Below are positions 1 through 12,639 of a stretch of 64,000 nt of DNA, one piece after another. Each line of letters begins with the position of its first letter. Position 1 is the stretch's first letter. The DNA is from Anastrepha obliqua (taxonomy: Eukaryota; Arthropoda; Insecta; Diptera; Tephritidae). The notes below the pieces were generated by a model. That model was given only the letters and a program-made list of their open reading frames with translations. It ran no database searches and was not told the origin of the DNA. The position numbers and the translations under genes are program-made. The stretch spans positions 28,853,792 to 28,917,791 of the forward strand of contig NC_072892.1 of assembly GCF_027943255.1 (NCBI RefSeq). Reading direction: 5' to 3'.

Positions 1-336
1 GTTTGAGAGAAAGATTCTGCGGAAGATTTTGGACCTTTCCATCGATGGAACGATGAGCTGTATGAGCTTTACGACGACATATACATAGCGCAGCGAATAA
101 AGATCCAGCGGCTACGCTGGCTGGGTCATGTTGTCCGAATGGATACAAACGCTCCGGCTCTGAAAGTATTCGATGTGGTACCAGCTGGTGGTAGCAGAAG
201 AAGAGGAAGGCCTCCTCTGCGTTGGAAAGGTCAGGGGGAGAAGGACTTGGCTTCACTTGGTGTGTCCAATTGGCACCGGTTAGCACGAGAAAGAAACGAC
301 TGGCGCGCTTTGTTAAACTCGGCCAAAATCGCGTAA
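1..336 (+). pseudogene. non-LTR retrotransposon (LINE) C-terminal fragment
   Basis: The frame ending 336 reads RIKIQRLRWLGHVVRM, then SRRRGRPPLRW and a Trp/Arg-rich tail, typical of the end of a LINE reverse-transcriptase ORF. The stretch at 1-45 continues the same protein in another frame (FERKILRKI), so the copy has a frameshift near base 45-50. It is cut by the window edge. It is followed by a short GAA repeat at about 355-370. Confidence 0.75.
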
Positions 337-488
337 GCGGTTATAGCGCCAATTAAGAAGAAGAAGAAGATATCTTGGGAAGATTACCTCTGAATATACC
401 TTTTAGAAACTGGCGCCATTTTGACATGTTTCATGTGCAATTAAACAAATGCAATAATGCTATGAATGCCCCAATTTGGGAACCTTAA

Positions 489-1134
489 TGGTTCCCGGTG
501 GTCTAGAGCTCAAAGTTTTAGGGTATTTTCAGGAACTTGTTTTTACAATAAAAAAAATGAAAAACGATATTTAAATTTTTTAGGCTTTTTACATACAAAA
601 ATGAAAAAAAAATTTTTTTTTATTTTAATAATTTTAAAAACGGCGCTGAAGTTGGCCCTCCCGATAAATTGATTCTGGACGGTGTTGTCCATTTTGGCAC
701 TTTTACTTATCTGAAATACAACAACCAAAAAAATTATAAATCAGTATGACTATAGCTATGTCTCGTACTAGAATAAAAAACGAACAAAAAAAAAAACAAA
801 AAATTTGACAAAATTGCGCGGTTTTGATTTTGACACTCTAAAAATCGGGGTTTTTCAGTTTTTTAATAAAAAAAAAACGAAATAATTGGAATTGGAATTT
901 GCCAACACCAGGTCGAAAAAAGTCGTTTCGAGATAAATGAGTTTAAAGTTTGAGGTACAGGAGTGCGCAGACCACTCTCTACCTAGTTAATGGGCTGTAG
1001 AAGCTAAAATATTGGGAACTTCCGCATGAAAATTTCACAGTATGTTCTTAAGACAAGTACTATACTTTCCAAATATCGAAATATCGAAACAACGAAAAAT
1101 CGATTTATTTAAATTCCTAGACCACCGGGTCCCC
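489..1134. mobile_element. TTAA-bounded non-coding repeat A
   Basis: Flanked by TTAA at 485-488 and 1135-1138. Ends are inverted: left GTTCCCGGTGGTCTAG, right complement GGACCCGGTGGTCTAG. No coding frame. It holds the motif GTCGTTTCGAGATAAATG at 923-940 shared with repeats B, D and E. The TTAA target is piggyBac-like; no transposase is present. Confidence 0.7.
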
Positions 1135-1454
1135 TTAAGTGAACTAAATAATGCCAAAGACATCGACCTCTAATTTACTGCAGCGACATTGAAAAACTTA
1201 GTCCTAAGTCAAACTCAACCTCATAGATCATATATATAAGTGTTAAGCTGGCAAGAATATATAATATAATAATTGTATTCCTTAGTTAAATAAACTAAAT
1301 CCAGATTTGTGCAAATACACACATATTTTAGAGTCATAGTTTTTTAATACTGTCCTCGGACCTAAATGGCAAACCTCCTTCCAAATTGAGTACTGTATTT
1401 GTCAAAACGTGCGTGCGTTTAAACGAGTTGGTTGAAATGATGCACCCACCGCTC

Positions 1455-1900
1455 CTGCCGTGTATTTGGTGGGACCTGAAAAGACTAATTTATCATGTTT
1501 GCTTCCGCATGACCAAACACTAAATTCAGATCTCTATTGTCAAAAAACTGCACCGTTTGGATCTAGCGATTGAACAGACACGGCCAGAATTGGTCAACAG
1601 AAGAGGTGTTGTGTTCCATCAGGCCAACGCAAGACCTCGGCAAAAACTCCGGGAGCTTGGTTGGGAAGTTTTAATGTGTCGACCATATAGTCTGGACCTG
1701 GCACCAAACGATTACCACCTTTTTCGCCCATTGCAAAACTTCCTGAGTGATAAGAAATTGGTATCAAGAGACAATTGTGAAAATCGATTACTAGAGTTTT
1801 CCGCCAAAAAGGGCCAACACTTCTGTGGAGGGGCATTATGAAGCTACCTTCAAAATGGCAATAAATTTCACAACAAATCGGACAATCCGAAATATCTTAA
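1455..1900 (+). pseudogene. mariner transposase fragment
   Basis: Broken mariner reading across frames: CIWWDLK, then RPELVNRRGVVFHQANARP, LRELGWEVLM and YSLDLAPNDYHLF. The second catalytic Asp of HQDNARP is Ala here, and six residues are missing after ARP. The 5' third of the gene and the TIRs were not found. Dead copy. Confidence 0.8.
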
Positions 1901-2004
1901 ATAAAGATTTGAATTTTACGCAAAAATTATGGATTTATTTTTTCCGAAAGTAATATTTAAAAGAAAAATTGATACAGCTACAATTTTTCGTTTACAATTT
2001 TTGC

Positions 2005-2125
2005 GCCTACACCACTTTATAGGGTGTTTGGCGAAGGTCATCCAACTATTTGGAGTGTGCGTCCTGATACTTTCCACAAATGATGGGAGCATTAGTTTTA
2101 TGCCGCCTTCAACGGCGTTAGATTT
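2005..2125 (-). repeat. degenerate fragment of the tRNA-derived SINE
   Basis: Resembles the tail half of the SINE at 33228-33537: GGTGTTTGGC, GTGTGCGTCCTGAT and TCCACAAATG occur in the same order and spacing. Heavily mutated, no tRNA-like head. Confidence 0.55.
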
Positions 2126-5100
2126 CTTCTTGTGCGACTTTTGTAAGAAACCAATAAGCTCAAACAAGCTTCAAAATCAACAATGCCCAGACCGAATCTC
2201 CACAGCAGAGTTATTGAGAATTTGGCCCATCATATCCATGTCGCCGTGCTAAGTCGTGGGGACCTTTCAAAATTATGAAAGAATTTCGTTAAAAGCTTAC
2301 CCGCTTATTACTTTCTATTCACTCTTTGCGGGAAAAATATTTTTTTAGCTCATAGAGTATTAAAAAAATTATGAGGTTTAGTGAAATTGTAGTTGTAGTT
2401 ATCATGGTTTTTGACATACTTGTTTCAGAATATTTTTAAATTTATTTTTTATTTGGTCTTGGTCATATTAGGTACCAGAAAGTGATGTATTCGTATTCTA
2501 ATGTTTCATGAATATTTCAATTTTTTAAATTAATAAATTCCTTCTTAAAAAAGGAGATTCATCAAAATTAATTTTTGAAAAAATGTTTTGAGGGGTCTTG
2601 ATTTTTGAGGATTTTGCGCCTTCATATCCAATCGAACAAAATGGCCTCGACTATCTGAGCACAGAAGGGGAAACCTGTTTAAGCAACGCCAGTCTAGTGA
2701 CGGAAATGACTAAGGAAAAGTTCGAAAAAGTCAATAAATTATTCCCTAATTAATAATTTTAGAAAGATTATTGGAAGAATTCAATTGTGGCACACATTAA
2801 ATAAACTACAGATCAGCAGAGAATAAATTGGAAAGATTTGATATGAACATTTCCACCTGAAATTACTAGTGCGACTTGGGTACCGCGTATGGCTCAGACC
2901 ATTCGGCAAGCCACGACGATGAAAGAGTTGTAAAGATTTTTTGGAGTTATGTCAGCGTGATTTGGACGAAATCTGCAACCGCATTGTGACAGTGAGGAAG
3001 CCTGGATTCTCTAGTTCAAACAAAAGTCCGGAGTCCAAAAAAGAGTCGATGCAGTCGATAGAAAGAGAAGAAAGATAAATTAAAGCGGAAAAGTTAAAGT
3101 CGAAGAGTGCAGCTACTATTTTCCAGGATGGAATTTTATTAATTGATTACTTGCCTTAGGGATTACAATGAGTCTGGCATTAACCTCTTGTGCTGGAAAT
3201 TAATTTCCAAAAGCCGGTGACTGTATCGTGTAAACCAATTTGCAACGAGCTCTAGCTAGGAATAATTTCTATTAAAGCTTTTAACAGAGTGTGTTTAGTC
3301 ATAATATTTAAATTATTATTAAAAATATTTTAAAGAATTTTATTAATAATTTTGTACAGTGCGAAATACTCGTATTTCAAAACAATCAGGAATGTGCAGT
3401 GCAACAAGACATTTCTTACATCCTCATGCAGTCCCACTGCGTTTATTCTAAATATTTCGTGCATACCTGACATCTTCGTTGAGACTTTTGTTTGCATTGT
3501 GTAGGAGAAATTTTTCTTGCGAAATGTCTCCGTTGTTTTGCCTGCAAACGGAGTGGTGTGTAGTCCTTTCGCGTGTTGGTTATTTAGGAATATAAACATT
3601 TTGTAGAATTTCTTCTGCAATGTCCAGCCAAAATTTTGAAAATGAATATTTCTTAGAATTTGGAATTGATTTTGATTTTCATATTTGAATATCAACAACT
3701 TGCTTTTTCACAGTTTGCTCAGCAGGCGTGCATTGCTTGTCATTGCCGGTCTAGAGCAGATAGTGTAACATTGCAAGAGGCTAATGAGGCAGACGACAGT
3801 CGTACGCCAGTCGTTGCAAGTGGCGCATGAAGTGCTGTTCATACCGCTCGGATGCGAGGGATGCATAAAAAGCTACAGGATTCTCAAAAGTAGGCCACAA
3901 AACCTACAGTCCGGGCATCCAGTGACTTTTTCCTTTTTTATTTCAATTTCAAAGAATTCTTTTTCGGCCGTAGAAGAAAAAAATAATGGTTAATTTGTTA
4001 GTGGGTTAAAGCAAGGGCATCCACGAATGCAGTGACTTGCATACAATAATTGGGTATTAGAAATTTAAAAAAATTATAAAATTGTTTCGATTTCAACGGT
4101 TACGCGTGTTTTCAGTAAGTGGATAATTCCCTTAAACTCTTCACCACTTAAATGTTTGGTGGCGTGCCTTTGAAAGCAATTTCAAGTTTGTGTGGCTTTG
4201 CGCCGCGAGCTTTACAGATTTTTGAGTTAAATTGAATAACGATTCACCAGGAATTCCCATACTCAAGCAAGCGCCAAATGGCCAATTAGAAAAAATGATA
4301 TCAAAAACTTCATTTCCATCTCTGTTAACAAATTTGAGCGCAAAACCAATAACCAATCAGTTGGACCAATTACCAATTACCCTAAATGTTCTCGTAGCAT
4401 TTGATCCTTAAACAGACCAGTTGCGCCACGGAGGTCCAACTTTTGTGTTCTACACATTCCCATGCAGTTGAAACACTCTTTATTACACTTAGATGCACTT
4501 AGAGTTTTGCTAGGTGTGGTAAACCTGTTTAGAAGCGTTGTATATCAAATGCACACACACACAGGTATGTCTAAGAATGAATATATACGAGTATGTGTGT
4601 GTACTTCTATGGTAGTTACATAATACAAATAGACAAGCGCTTGGTGGTATTTACATATCGTATGTTGGTTAACATAACAAATTTATTGTGTATCAGTACA
4701 TTGCGAACAAGTTTTAAAAACTTTATTTTTTATTTTCAGCAATAATTGTTGAAATATTTAAAATTTTTAGTTGAGCACAAGGTTTAATTCCCTTTCAAAC
4801 CGGTTTGAAGATTGCCGCTTATTCATTCAGTTAATTGAGATTTTATGTTGATAGGAATTTATGGGGAAGATTTAGCTATAGAAATATTTTACTACATCAA
4901 AATTTTATACATAGTATTGTAATTGTGGACACAAAAGACATTTTAGGTCGAAATGTCGGCCATTGGACACACTACAGACACATGCATATTTAAGCTATTT
5001 TCGACCGCATAAAAGATCTTAGAACAGGAACTTGTATCTGGTGTATTTAGGTCCTCGCCTCTTTTGAAATGGTGTTTTTGGGGTGTTTTTTTTTAAAGCG

Positions 5101-5145
5101 TGTAAAATGGAAACGAAAAAAATTCAATGATTATTTTATACGAAA
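2126..5145. other. AT-rich stretch without recognised genes
   Basis: Only short chance frames. No domain, TIR pair or splice-ready exon could be supported. Short CA/TG microsatellite-like runs occur near 4552-4600. Confidence 0.5.
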
Positions 5146-5147
5146 AA

Positions 5148-5385
5148 AACATTTTATTTTTGTTTCCAGTATTTTATTTTTTGATCTCTTGTTAAAAAAT
5201 AAAAAAAATTTTTTGGCCATACGTGGTTCGTTCAAAAAGCTGTCTGCCTTCAAAACATGGTCTTCTAAAAAACGAAAAAAAAAAATTTATTTTTGTTTTC
5301 AGTATTTTATTTTTCGATCCATTGTTCAAAAATACATTTTTTTTGGCCATACGAACATCGTTCAAAAAGTTGTCAGCCTCCATGT
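5148..5385. repeat. tandem duplication, about 132-bp unit
   Basis: Two adjacent units share TTTATTTTTGTTT, CAGTATTTTATTTTT, TTTTTTGGCCATACG and CGTTCAAAAAG in order. The first is about 5148-5255 and the second 5281-5385. The short frames that cross it come from the repeat. Confidence 0.7.
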
Positions 5386-5510
5386 CCAAAAAAATGTATG
5401 TTGCTGGCGACACGGATTCCGGTAATTAAAAGTATATTCACTTAAACTTGAAAAAGCCTCGAAAACCAGCTGTTATTATTATTTTTTTTTGGCGAGGTTA
5501 AAAGGTCTTA

Positions 5511-6170
5511 GGGGGTTACATACATACGTCCAGCAGCTCCGAAAATGCGCTAAATATAATATAAAAAATTGTATACATTGTTTATTAGTACCTAAACTTT
5601 ATAAAAAATTTTATTTTAATTTTTCTTTACAAAAATTAGTATATAAAAAATCACGTGACCCAAAGTGCAATAAAAAAAAGTTTCTCCACGGTCTGCATAA
5701 TTTCTCCTTGAAATGTTGATGGATCTGTAATAAATAACAGATTCTTGTAAAATAAAGTTGTAGCTATAGTTTGTGAAGCCGGATTTTTGGAATTTCGAGA
5801 AATTTTGCAATTTACGGCATTTAAAAAAAAAAATTTTATAAAAATATCCGATTCGACAGATTATAGAGAAAACACTTTCGAATATTTAAAAAAAAAACTG
5901 CATCAAAAAATATTAAGAACTGTATGAGTTATCATGCAGACCGTGCTGGAAAAAGTAGTTTCGATATAAACGAGTTTAAACATTCTGGCTCAAATGAAGG
6001 ACAGCTACCTGTGCGCATCAAACTCTCATCGGGCTGTTACATTTTCTACCATAACTTTGTTTCTATGGGGAATTTTTGCGATCGACTTCCACAGAAATAC
6101 GCTTAAAACTATAAAGAATAATAATCTGTTAAAAACTTTTTTTTTGAAAATTCTGGACGTATGTAACTCC
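5511..6170. mobile_element. TTAA-type non-coding repeat B
   Basis: Inverted ends: left GGGGGTTACATACATACGTC, right complement GGAGTTACATACGTCCAG. The right flank is TTAA (6171-6174) and the left flank TTAG. Internal motif GTAGTTTCGATATAAACG at 5955-5972 matches repeats A, D and E. No coding content. Confidence 0.65.
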
Positions 6171-6233
6171 TTAAGTAAATTTCAGTGTTGTCCTTATACT
6201 CCTAACGTCCAAGAGCAAGTCGAACTTGCTTAA

Positions 6234-7593
6234 CCCTGGAAGAAATTTCATATTTTTATGCCGATAAAGACATTCTTCGTCAAAACGTCGACACCCACTT
6301 TTAAACTTACCTCAGATTGTACTTGGACCTAAACATCAATTTTTATACGGAATATTTATTTGATAATTTGAATGCTTCTTTATTTTTTTTTTTTATGTGA
6401 TATCAAATTTAAAAATTTTATTGTTGATTTTGAATTTTTTTTATTTTGTGGTTTATAACTTCTGAGCAAATGGAATAAAAAATCAAAATTAATTAAATTA
6501 AATTTCAAAAATTAGTGCTGAAGGTGCATTTTATGATTAAGACAAAAATAAAAACTCTGTTTAATAAGTTGTAAACTTTATCTTGGACATAAGGCACTAA
6601 AATTAACTGTATACACACCACAGAAGCTTTTTTGACATTTGGCACATGAAGATTTGGGCATTCGCCGTTTGGATGCTAGACAAATTGCGCAAAATATTTA
6701 TTTTTTAATTACCTACCAGCTCTCCATTGTTGTCTGCATTCTCAGCATGTTTAGGTAATGCAATTTGTATATTTCGTTGAGCCGACGCTTTTAAATTTAC
6801 CACTCTAAGTTTTTTATTTAAGTGTTTTTTAATGTGAGCAGAATGGAAAGATTTCTTAAATTTTATGCGGCTAGCGGCTTCTGCCCTAATTGTGGGAGTA
6901 TATAACATAAATATCTATACAAACCCTATAGAGTATACCACAAAATGTTGGCATTGGGTCCACAATATTTTTTTGACAAACGAGTAGCCATGCACTTGAC
7001 GCAAAATATTTTGTCCATATCTATGAGACTTAGCTTTGTGCATCAACCACTTAAGACGGCTTTTCCCAAGTAAAATAGTTTTCGAAAAAGTGATTATATT
7101 AAACTTTTCACGCAAAATAGTCAACGTGATATCGCCTTCGTGTGAAGAGAAGTATTCGGAAGAAGTTTTCATTTTCACTTAGCTCTCCCAAGTTAAACTC
7201 AAGTTCGTCAATCACACCATCATCCTCATCCGATCCAACAACGTCATCGTCCTCAGTCAGAAATTTTACAATTTCCTCTTCATTTAATGAGTATTTTTTT
7301 CATATAAAATAAAATATGTAAGTATAGTATATTATATTATAAATATGTATGTATGATACACATAAAACTAAATCCTAAAAAAATATTGCTTTGTTAGCAA
7401 AAGTCACGCAAAAGACGAGCTTTTTAAAACGGTACTTACAAGCAACTAGCGCAGCTTAACATGCGCACACAACTTGAGCGCACCAACGACCAAAGCTGTA
7501 CGAAAAATGAAAGAAAAACAATGAGGGGCAACAATAATAAAATGTTAACTGCTATTGAGCGTCGTCGAAATGACGAAGAATGTACGTCTAGGG
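6234..7593 (-). mobile_element. piggyBac relic with TTAA duplication
   Basis: Flanked by TTAA at 6230-6233 and 7594-7597. Left end CCCTGGAAG, right complement CCCTAGACG, like the piggyBac terminal CCCTAGA. About 40 bp inside lie inverted GACATTCTTCGTC and GACGAAGAATGT, the usual piggyBac subterminal repeats. On the minus strand an acid-rich segment (about 7290-7180, EDDDVVGSDEDD) resembles a piggyBac N-terminus, and near 6700-6600 the frame CAICLASKRRMPKSSCAKC looks like its C-terminal Cys-rich finger. The centre is deleted. Confidence 0.75.
6600..7300 (-). pseudogene. piggyBac transposase remnants
   Basis: Frames on the minus strand give the acidic N-terminal part at about 7290-7180 and the paired-Cys C-terminal part at about 6700-6600, with stops and frame changes between. 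The DDD catalytic core is not recognisable. Assignment rests on this order inside piggyBac-type ends. Confidence 0.55.
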
Positions 7594-7599
7594 TTAAAA

Positions 7600-8075
7600 A
7601 ATCAACGCACATTACTCACCAGAAAATTATATTAGACAGTAATAATTTGGAATTAAAGTAAGCAACACTAATTGAAATCAAAAATAAATTTTTAATAAAC
7701 TGTGATTTTGGATGTTTTTATATATTTTTTTTATTTATTTATTGAGTAACCATTTTGTTGTTCAGTGGTACAGTAATTTTTTTAATGAAAATAAAATTAG
7801 CGTATGTTTAGCGTATGCTTTTTAAATATTTTTTTTGTAAATATATGAGAAGTTGGTGAAAAATATAATGGTTTAAAAAAAGAATTTTTTTACCATCTAA
7901 ATTTTTTTTTATAAATTTTACGAACTATTTTATTTCGTTACAACATAGTGAAGTGCTACTTCTGTGAATTTTCCTTTATAATTTTATTTTGTTGCTATAA
8001 TTGTTTTCCAATAGCAGTCAAAAGATGATGAGTTTCGCATAAATTGTTGCTGAAATATTGCAAAAATTATAAAAG
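7600..8075. other. AT-rich spacer
   Basis: Poly-A/T runs only; nothing recognised. Confidence 0.5.
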
Positions 8076-8332
8076 TCTGGGTGGGTGCGTGACTACCATT
8101 CGAACTCAGAGAACGTAGGTTCGAATCCTCGTGCATGAAACAGTAAAATGAAAGAAAAAGTTTTTTCTAATAGCAGTAGGCAATGGCAAACCTGTGAGTG
8201 TATTTCTGCCATGAAAAAGCTCCTCATAAAAAATATCTGCCGTTGTGAAAAACATCAAGACACACGCCACAAATAGGAAGAGGAGCTCGGCCAAACACCT
8301 GACAAAAGTGTACGCGCCAATTATTTTTTTTT
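8076..8332 (+). repeat. tRNA-derived SINE copy
   Basis: Starts in the tRNA-like head (GGTGCGTGACTACCATTCG), has a B-box-like GGTTCGAATC at about 8119, and continues through the body marks GGCAATGGCAAACC, GTGTATTTCTGCCATG and GAGGAGCTCGGCCAAACACC to CGCGCCAATTA. The A box is missing, so it is 5' truncated. Confidence 0.8.
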
Positions 8333-8334
8333 AT

Positions 8335-9944
8335 AACTGCTAAACATTTTTTTACGAATAACTAGTCGAAAAAACGGAAATTAACACAAACGCTTTTGTG
8401 ACAATAAAGCACTCTATGCTAACTTTCAAAATCGGCCAATGACATATAAGTATAAAAAATCGAAAAGTTAACTTTGGGTGGCCCACTTGGGAAAACTTCA
8501 CACAAACTCCGTTGTTCACACAAACTCCGTTTCGAGGTTTTCGATTTTCCCTCTTTTCGCATTTAAGGGAATTCGCTATCGTCGTTGAAACTGGAGTCAT
8601 AGTAGCTTTAACAAATAAGAGAGTCGCTGGTTCATTCCGCAGCTCATATAATGAATACGAGCCACTTTTCCCAAAAAATACGATTTTTGTGTTATCTAGA
8701 GGCAGCGAGTTTTCTTCAAATTGGTAATGTTAATAATTTCAAAATTGACGCGGATTGCTAAGATTGATCCTTTCGAATAGTATATTTCCTTTTGGTATTA
8801 TATGTCCCTCTTTTCTACCGCTTTTACTTAAAAGGCTACACATTTTAAATAGTTCCCAATAAGAATGCTTGCTTCGCCCTCATACTTGGAAGCCTGTGGG
8901 TCATGCCTATAGTTTCAACAATTTTAATATGATATTTATATAAACCATGTTTTTCCACAGGCTCGGGTACGTAAAAGTGTAAGTTTTAATCTTTTTTTAC
9001 AAACTATTCAGTTTTTCAACCTGTAGTGACTTTCGTTAATTTTTAACTTCGTTTTTACTTTGACATAATCTTTGACTTCAAATACTCCCACTTTTCTTAT
9101 CTCAATTCTAAGTTATTCTATACAAGCCATAACAAATACTTTCTCGTCAGGTCGCTCTGATGCGCAAAACGGTACTTATTCGCTACCAATTCAAATCCAT
9201 CTTATTGGCTAATGCCACAAATCAGTCTTAAGGCTGGTTACCTAAACTACTCTTTCAGATCTAAACACATACATATATGGCATTGCTATAAAAGAAAAGA
9301 GATATTAAATCTCAAGGAGAAAGCATTCAGTTTTTTACCGGAGCTAGAAGAAAAATGAGTATTTTGCTGAACACTTTTGCAATGAATGACAGTGATACTA
9401 TAAGCGACTATTTGATACTCTTCTGTCTTGCAGGCCCAACTCTGATGTCTTCTCATGCTTTTACACATACTTATTAACATTTTATTTTCCTTGTTGTTAG
9501 CTTTTTACTTTCTTTCATTTAATGGGCACAAATTGTAATACAAAAGCGAGTATTCATTACAGACACTTACAAATAAATGTACTCGTATGTACGCACTTGT
9601 TAGCAACGATGAGCTTGTTGATGACAAGCTTGAACTACTGCAAACTAATTTCGTTATTTGTTCAAATGGAGAGTCTTTAGTGCAATACAGAAGACAGATT
9701 TGTCATTTTAGCCTAGAATTTTTTATTCAGGTTTCTGTATCTTGATAAATAAAATGCCTTGTCCAAGAGCTTAGCCAATTGAGGTGTGAAATTTATTTAG
9801 TGTGAGCTCACAATACATACTTACCGTTTGTTTTTGTAATTTGGTATTTTGAATGTAAAATTTTCACTCAAAATGTAAAGTAAAAAATAAGCAGAAACAA
9901 AGAAGCACCACTTCGACAGTGTTGGGGAAAATGAGATAAAAATA
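8335..9944. other. no recognised feature
   Basis: Contains an 18-bp direct duplication (TTCACACAAACTCCGTT twice at about 8495-8530). No exon, RNA or transposon could be supported. Confidence 0.45.
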
Positions 9945-10340
9945 TTTTCTCGGTAGATGGCAGCAGTGATCGCTATCTCGTAAAGTATCGATCGAACAAT
10001 TTAAAGTTTATGCTCATTGTCAAGGTGACGTTTCTCTCTAAAAATGCTTTTGCTATTTTTTGTTTGTTCCATTCAGTTGTGAGTTACAGGGTGTTAACAG
10101 TGGAAGTCAACAAAGAGAAAATTCGGTACATTTTACAGTTTTTCATTGATAAAGGCGAAAATGCAAGCCAGGCTACAAGCCGCTGAAATTGTGAATGGTG
10201 TTTATGGTGCCGATACTGTAACAGCTAATTACGTGCAATTTTGGTTTCGTCGATTCCTTTAAGGTAATCGATAACATTGTAGTCGGCATCACCTATAAGC
10301 GAAAGATCGACCATAAAACAGTTTTTAACCATTTGTGCAA
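9945..10340 (+). mobile_element. mariner 5' end fragment
   Basis: 5' untranslated part with CTCATTGTCAAGGTGACG, then the transposase N-terminus (VNKEKIRYILQFFIDKGEN, AEIVNGVYGADTVTANYVQF) and later LSIDHKTVFNHL. Frames are broken. The same 5' end occurs inverted at 14125-14360. Confidence 0.75.
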
Positions 10341-10739
10341 AAAGGCAAAAATCATGAATTTCATATCCCCATTATTATCATTAAAGGACAGGACATTCCT
10401 ACATTTCTCTTGTCTACGTTGCATCCGATGCATTTGCGATGCCGAAGCTTTATAATTTTGAGGATGTAGATTATGTAAATATATTTTGGTACAATACTTA
10501 GAAAATCAGGCCATCGCTTAAAATGTTTCTTGGAGAATCCCAGCACTGCAACTACGCGCGTGTATTCGTTCAGCACTCTATGAAAGTTTAGGATAAATGG
10601 CTGCCCTTGCGAGCGGCCCACTTGGACAAATATTCAAAAAGGAAATGGGAAGGAACCAGACAGGAAGAAGGGTGTTTGGATTAGAGGATGATGAGCGACG
10701 GCGGCGATTTACGGTCGAATTAACCGCTTCAAACTACTG

Positions 10740-11085
10740 ATGAATTTCACTAGGTGTATGATATTTGAACCCGCAATATCCGCAGGTGTAGCAAAAAACT
10801 AAGAGCCCAGGTGTCTAAATCTTTGCATGACGAGAGCAGGGAAGCTGGGAAGGTGCTGAGATGATTCCACCTCGTCCTACAGACAGCTCCTGCAGAAAGG
10901 AATTGAAGCAAACCCAAGCCTCTTCGCATGAACACCTAACGGACAATGTCCGGTAACGGTACCTACCAAATTCGAGAGCTGCGGCTGTGTTAGCGTCCCC
11001 GATCTACCCGTGGCAGTTTTGCTGAATACCGCTGTGACGGGGAACCCAAATGAACTTAATATCGAAGTATTCGGATGCAATCAGA
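10740..11085 (-). pseudogene. LINE ORF2 C-terminal fragment
   Basis: Minus-strand frame reads LVGTVTGHCPLGVHAKRLG, FCRSC, then in another frame SSQHLPSFPALVMQRFRHLG. This is the post-RNase-H Cys-rich end of an R1/LOA/Jockey-like LINE. Stops and frame changes show decay. Confidence 0.72.
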
Positions 11086-11342
11086 ACTCTTAAGACGTGC
11101 AAATAGTTTTTTGAGAACTGCTATAGTGGAATCACTCCTAAATACTAAATATAATCATTTTTAAACATAAAAAATATTTAAAAATGCATACATACATATG
11201 TATATTAGGACGGGTCGATTTAAAAATCGCTCATTGCTCTGTGAAAATCGTATTCTAGGGATCAAAATAAGAAACTTTGCCGAAGGAACCATACCTCTAA
11301 AACGAATTCTGATGTCCCCCAATTTACATTGTATGTACAATA

Positions 11343-12632
11343 CGAGGGATGCCCTTTATATGTCGGGATTTGGCAACCCTGGTGTTGCAATCTGGCAACT
11401 GACAGCTGTATCGCAAAGTTTGACATTTTTTGGCTTTTACGTACTCAGAACGTTTTGAAATACCAGCGCTATTTGTGTTGTTTACAATAACTTAAAAGAT
11501 TCATGTCGGTCCAAAAATGGAATTAAATCGTGAACATTTTCGTGATTATTTTTTACAACTTTCGACGTGGATTTACTCAGCAACATTGCATGGATGCACT
11601 TAATTCATTTTTTGGCGATGAAGCTCCATCAAGGACCAGTGTTTATCGATGGTACGGTGAATTCAATCGTGGTCGTAGTTCACTCCAAGACGAATTTCGT
11701 GAAGGTCGTCCAAAATCAGTTGTTGTTCCGAAAACCATTGATGCTGTGCGCGAACTGATATTACAAGATCGTCATGTGACCTATCGTGAGATTGAGACAA
11801 TCTTAGCCATTAGTGGGACCAGCATACATTCAATATTGAATAAACATTTGACTGTCAAAAAAACTTGTTCGTGTTGGATCCCACACAATTTGTCAATCGC
11901 TCAAAAAAAGGCTCGTGTCGATTGGTCGAAGGAAATGCTCAAAAAATACGATCGCGGGGCGCGGAAACACGTCTATGACATCGTGACAGGTGATAAATCA
12001 TGGATTTACGCATATGAGCCCGAAAGTAAACAGCAGTCGACTGTATGGGTGTTTCAAGATGAGCCAAATCCAACAAAAGTTGTTCGCGCACGAAGCACTT
12101 CCAAGCAAATGGTCGCCTGTTTTTTCGGAAAAACTGGACATGTCGCAACCGTACCACTAGAACAACGCAGAATGGTAAACTCTGATTGGTACACAACCAT
12201 TTGTTTGCCAGTTGTCTTCCAAGAAATTAGGAAAACCAATCGCCAAAGACGGATCACTCTTCACCAGGACAATGCGAGCTCTCACACATCGGCTCAAACA
12301 ACTGCATTTTTGAGCACCCAAAGCATCGAATTTATGGGTCATCCGCCGTATAGTCCTAACTTGGCACCGAATGACTTCTTTTTATTCCCGTACGTAAAAA
12401 ACAAACTGAGAGGTCAACGTTTTTCGACACCTGAAGAAGCGGTTGCGGCATTCAGAATGCATGTTTTGGAGGTACCTCATTCAGAGTGGCAAAAGTGCTT
12501 CGACAATTGGTTCAAACACATGCAAAAGTGTATAGATCTTCATTGAGAATATTTTGAAAAACAATAAAGTGATTTTCGATGATTAAAATTTGTTTTTGTT
12601 CTCTAATCCCGACACATAAAAGGCACCCCTCG
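11343..12632 (+). mobile_element. near-complete mariner element
   Basis: 1290 bp between TA duplications (11341-11342, 12633-12634). The 28-bp inverted ends agree at 25 positions (left CGAGGGATGCCC, right complement CGAGGGGTGCCT, both ending TGTCGGGATT). It carries an almost full transposase. It is the best preserved transposon in the window and probably the youngest mariner copy here. Confidence 0.95.
11517..12567 (+). pseudogene. mariner transposase, two late/early breaks
   Basis: Cut-and-paste transposase. Helix-turn-helix at RTSVYRWYGEFNRGR, linker WIPHNLS, and the catalytic triad D155, D247, D282 (in the long frame) in GDKSW, HQDN and APND, a D-D-34-D spacing. The natural ATG at 11517 (MELNREHFR) is out of frame with the body, so a small indel lies near 11545. 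The body frame ends in TGA at 12544, and EYFEKQ plus TAA follows in frame, so a nonsense change removed the last residues. The triad is intact but the copy is probably inactive. Confidence 0.92.
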
Positions 12633-12639
12633 TATAAGA

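Noticed and set aside
5069..5429. Host coding frames around 5.1-5.4 kb
   Set aside because: They are translations of the AT-rich tandem duplication.
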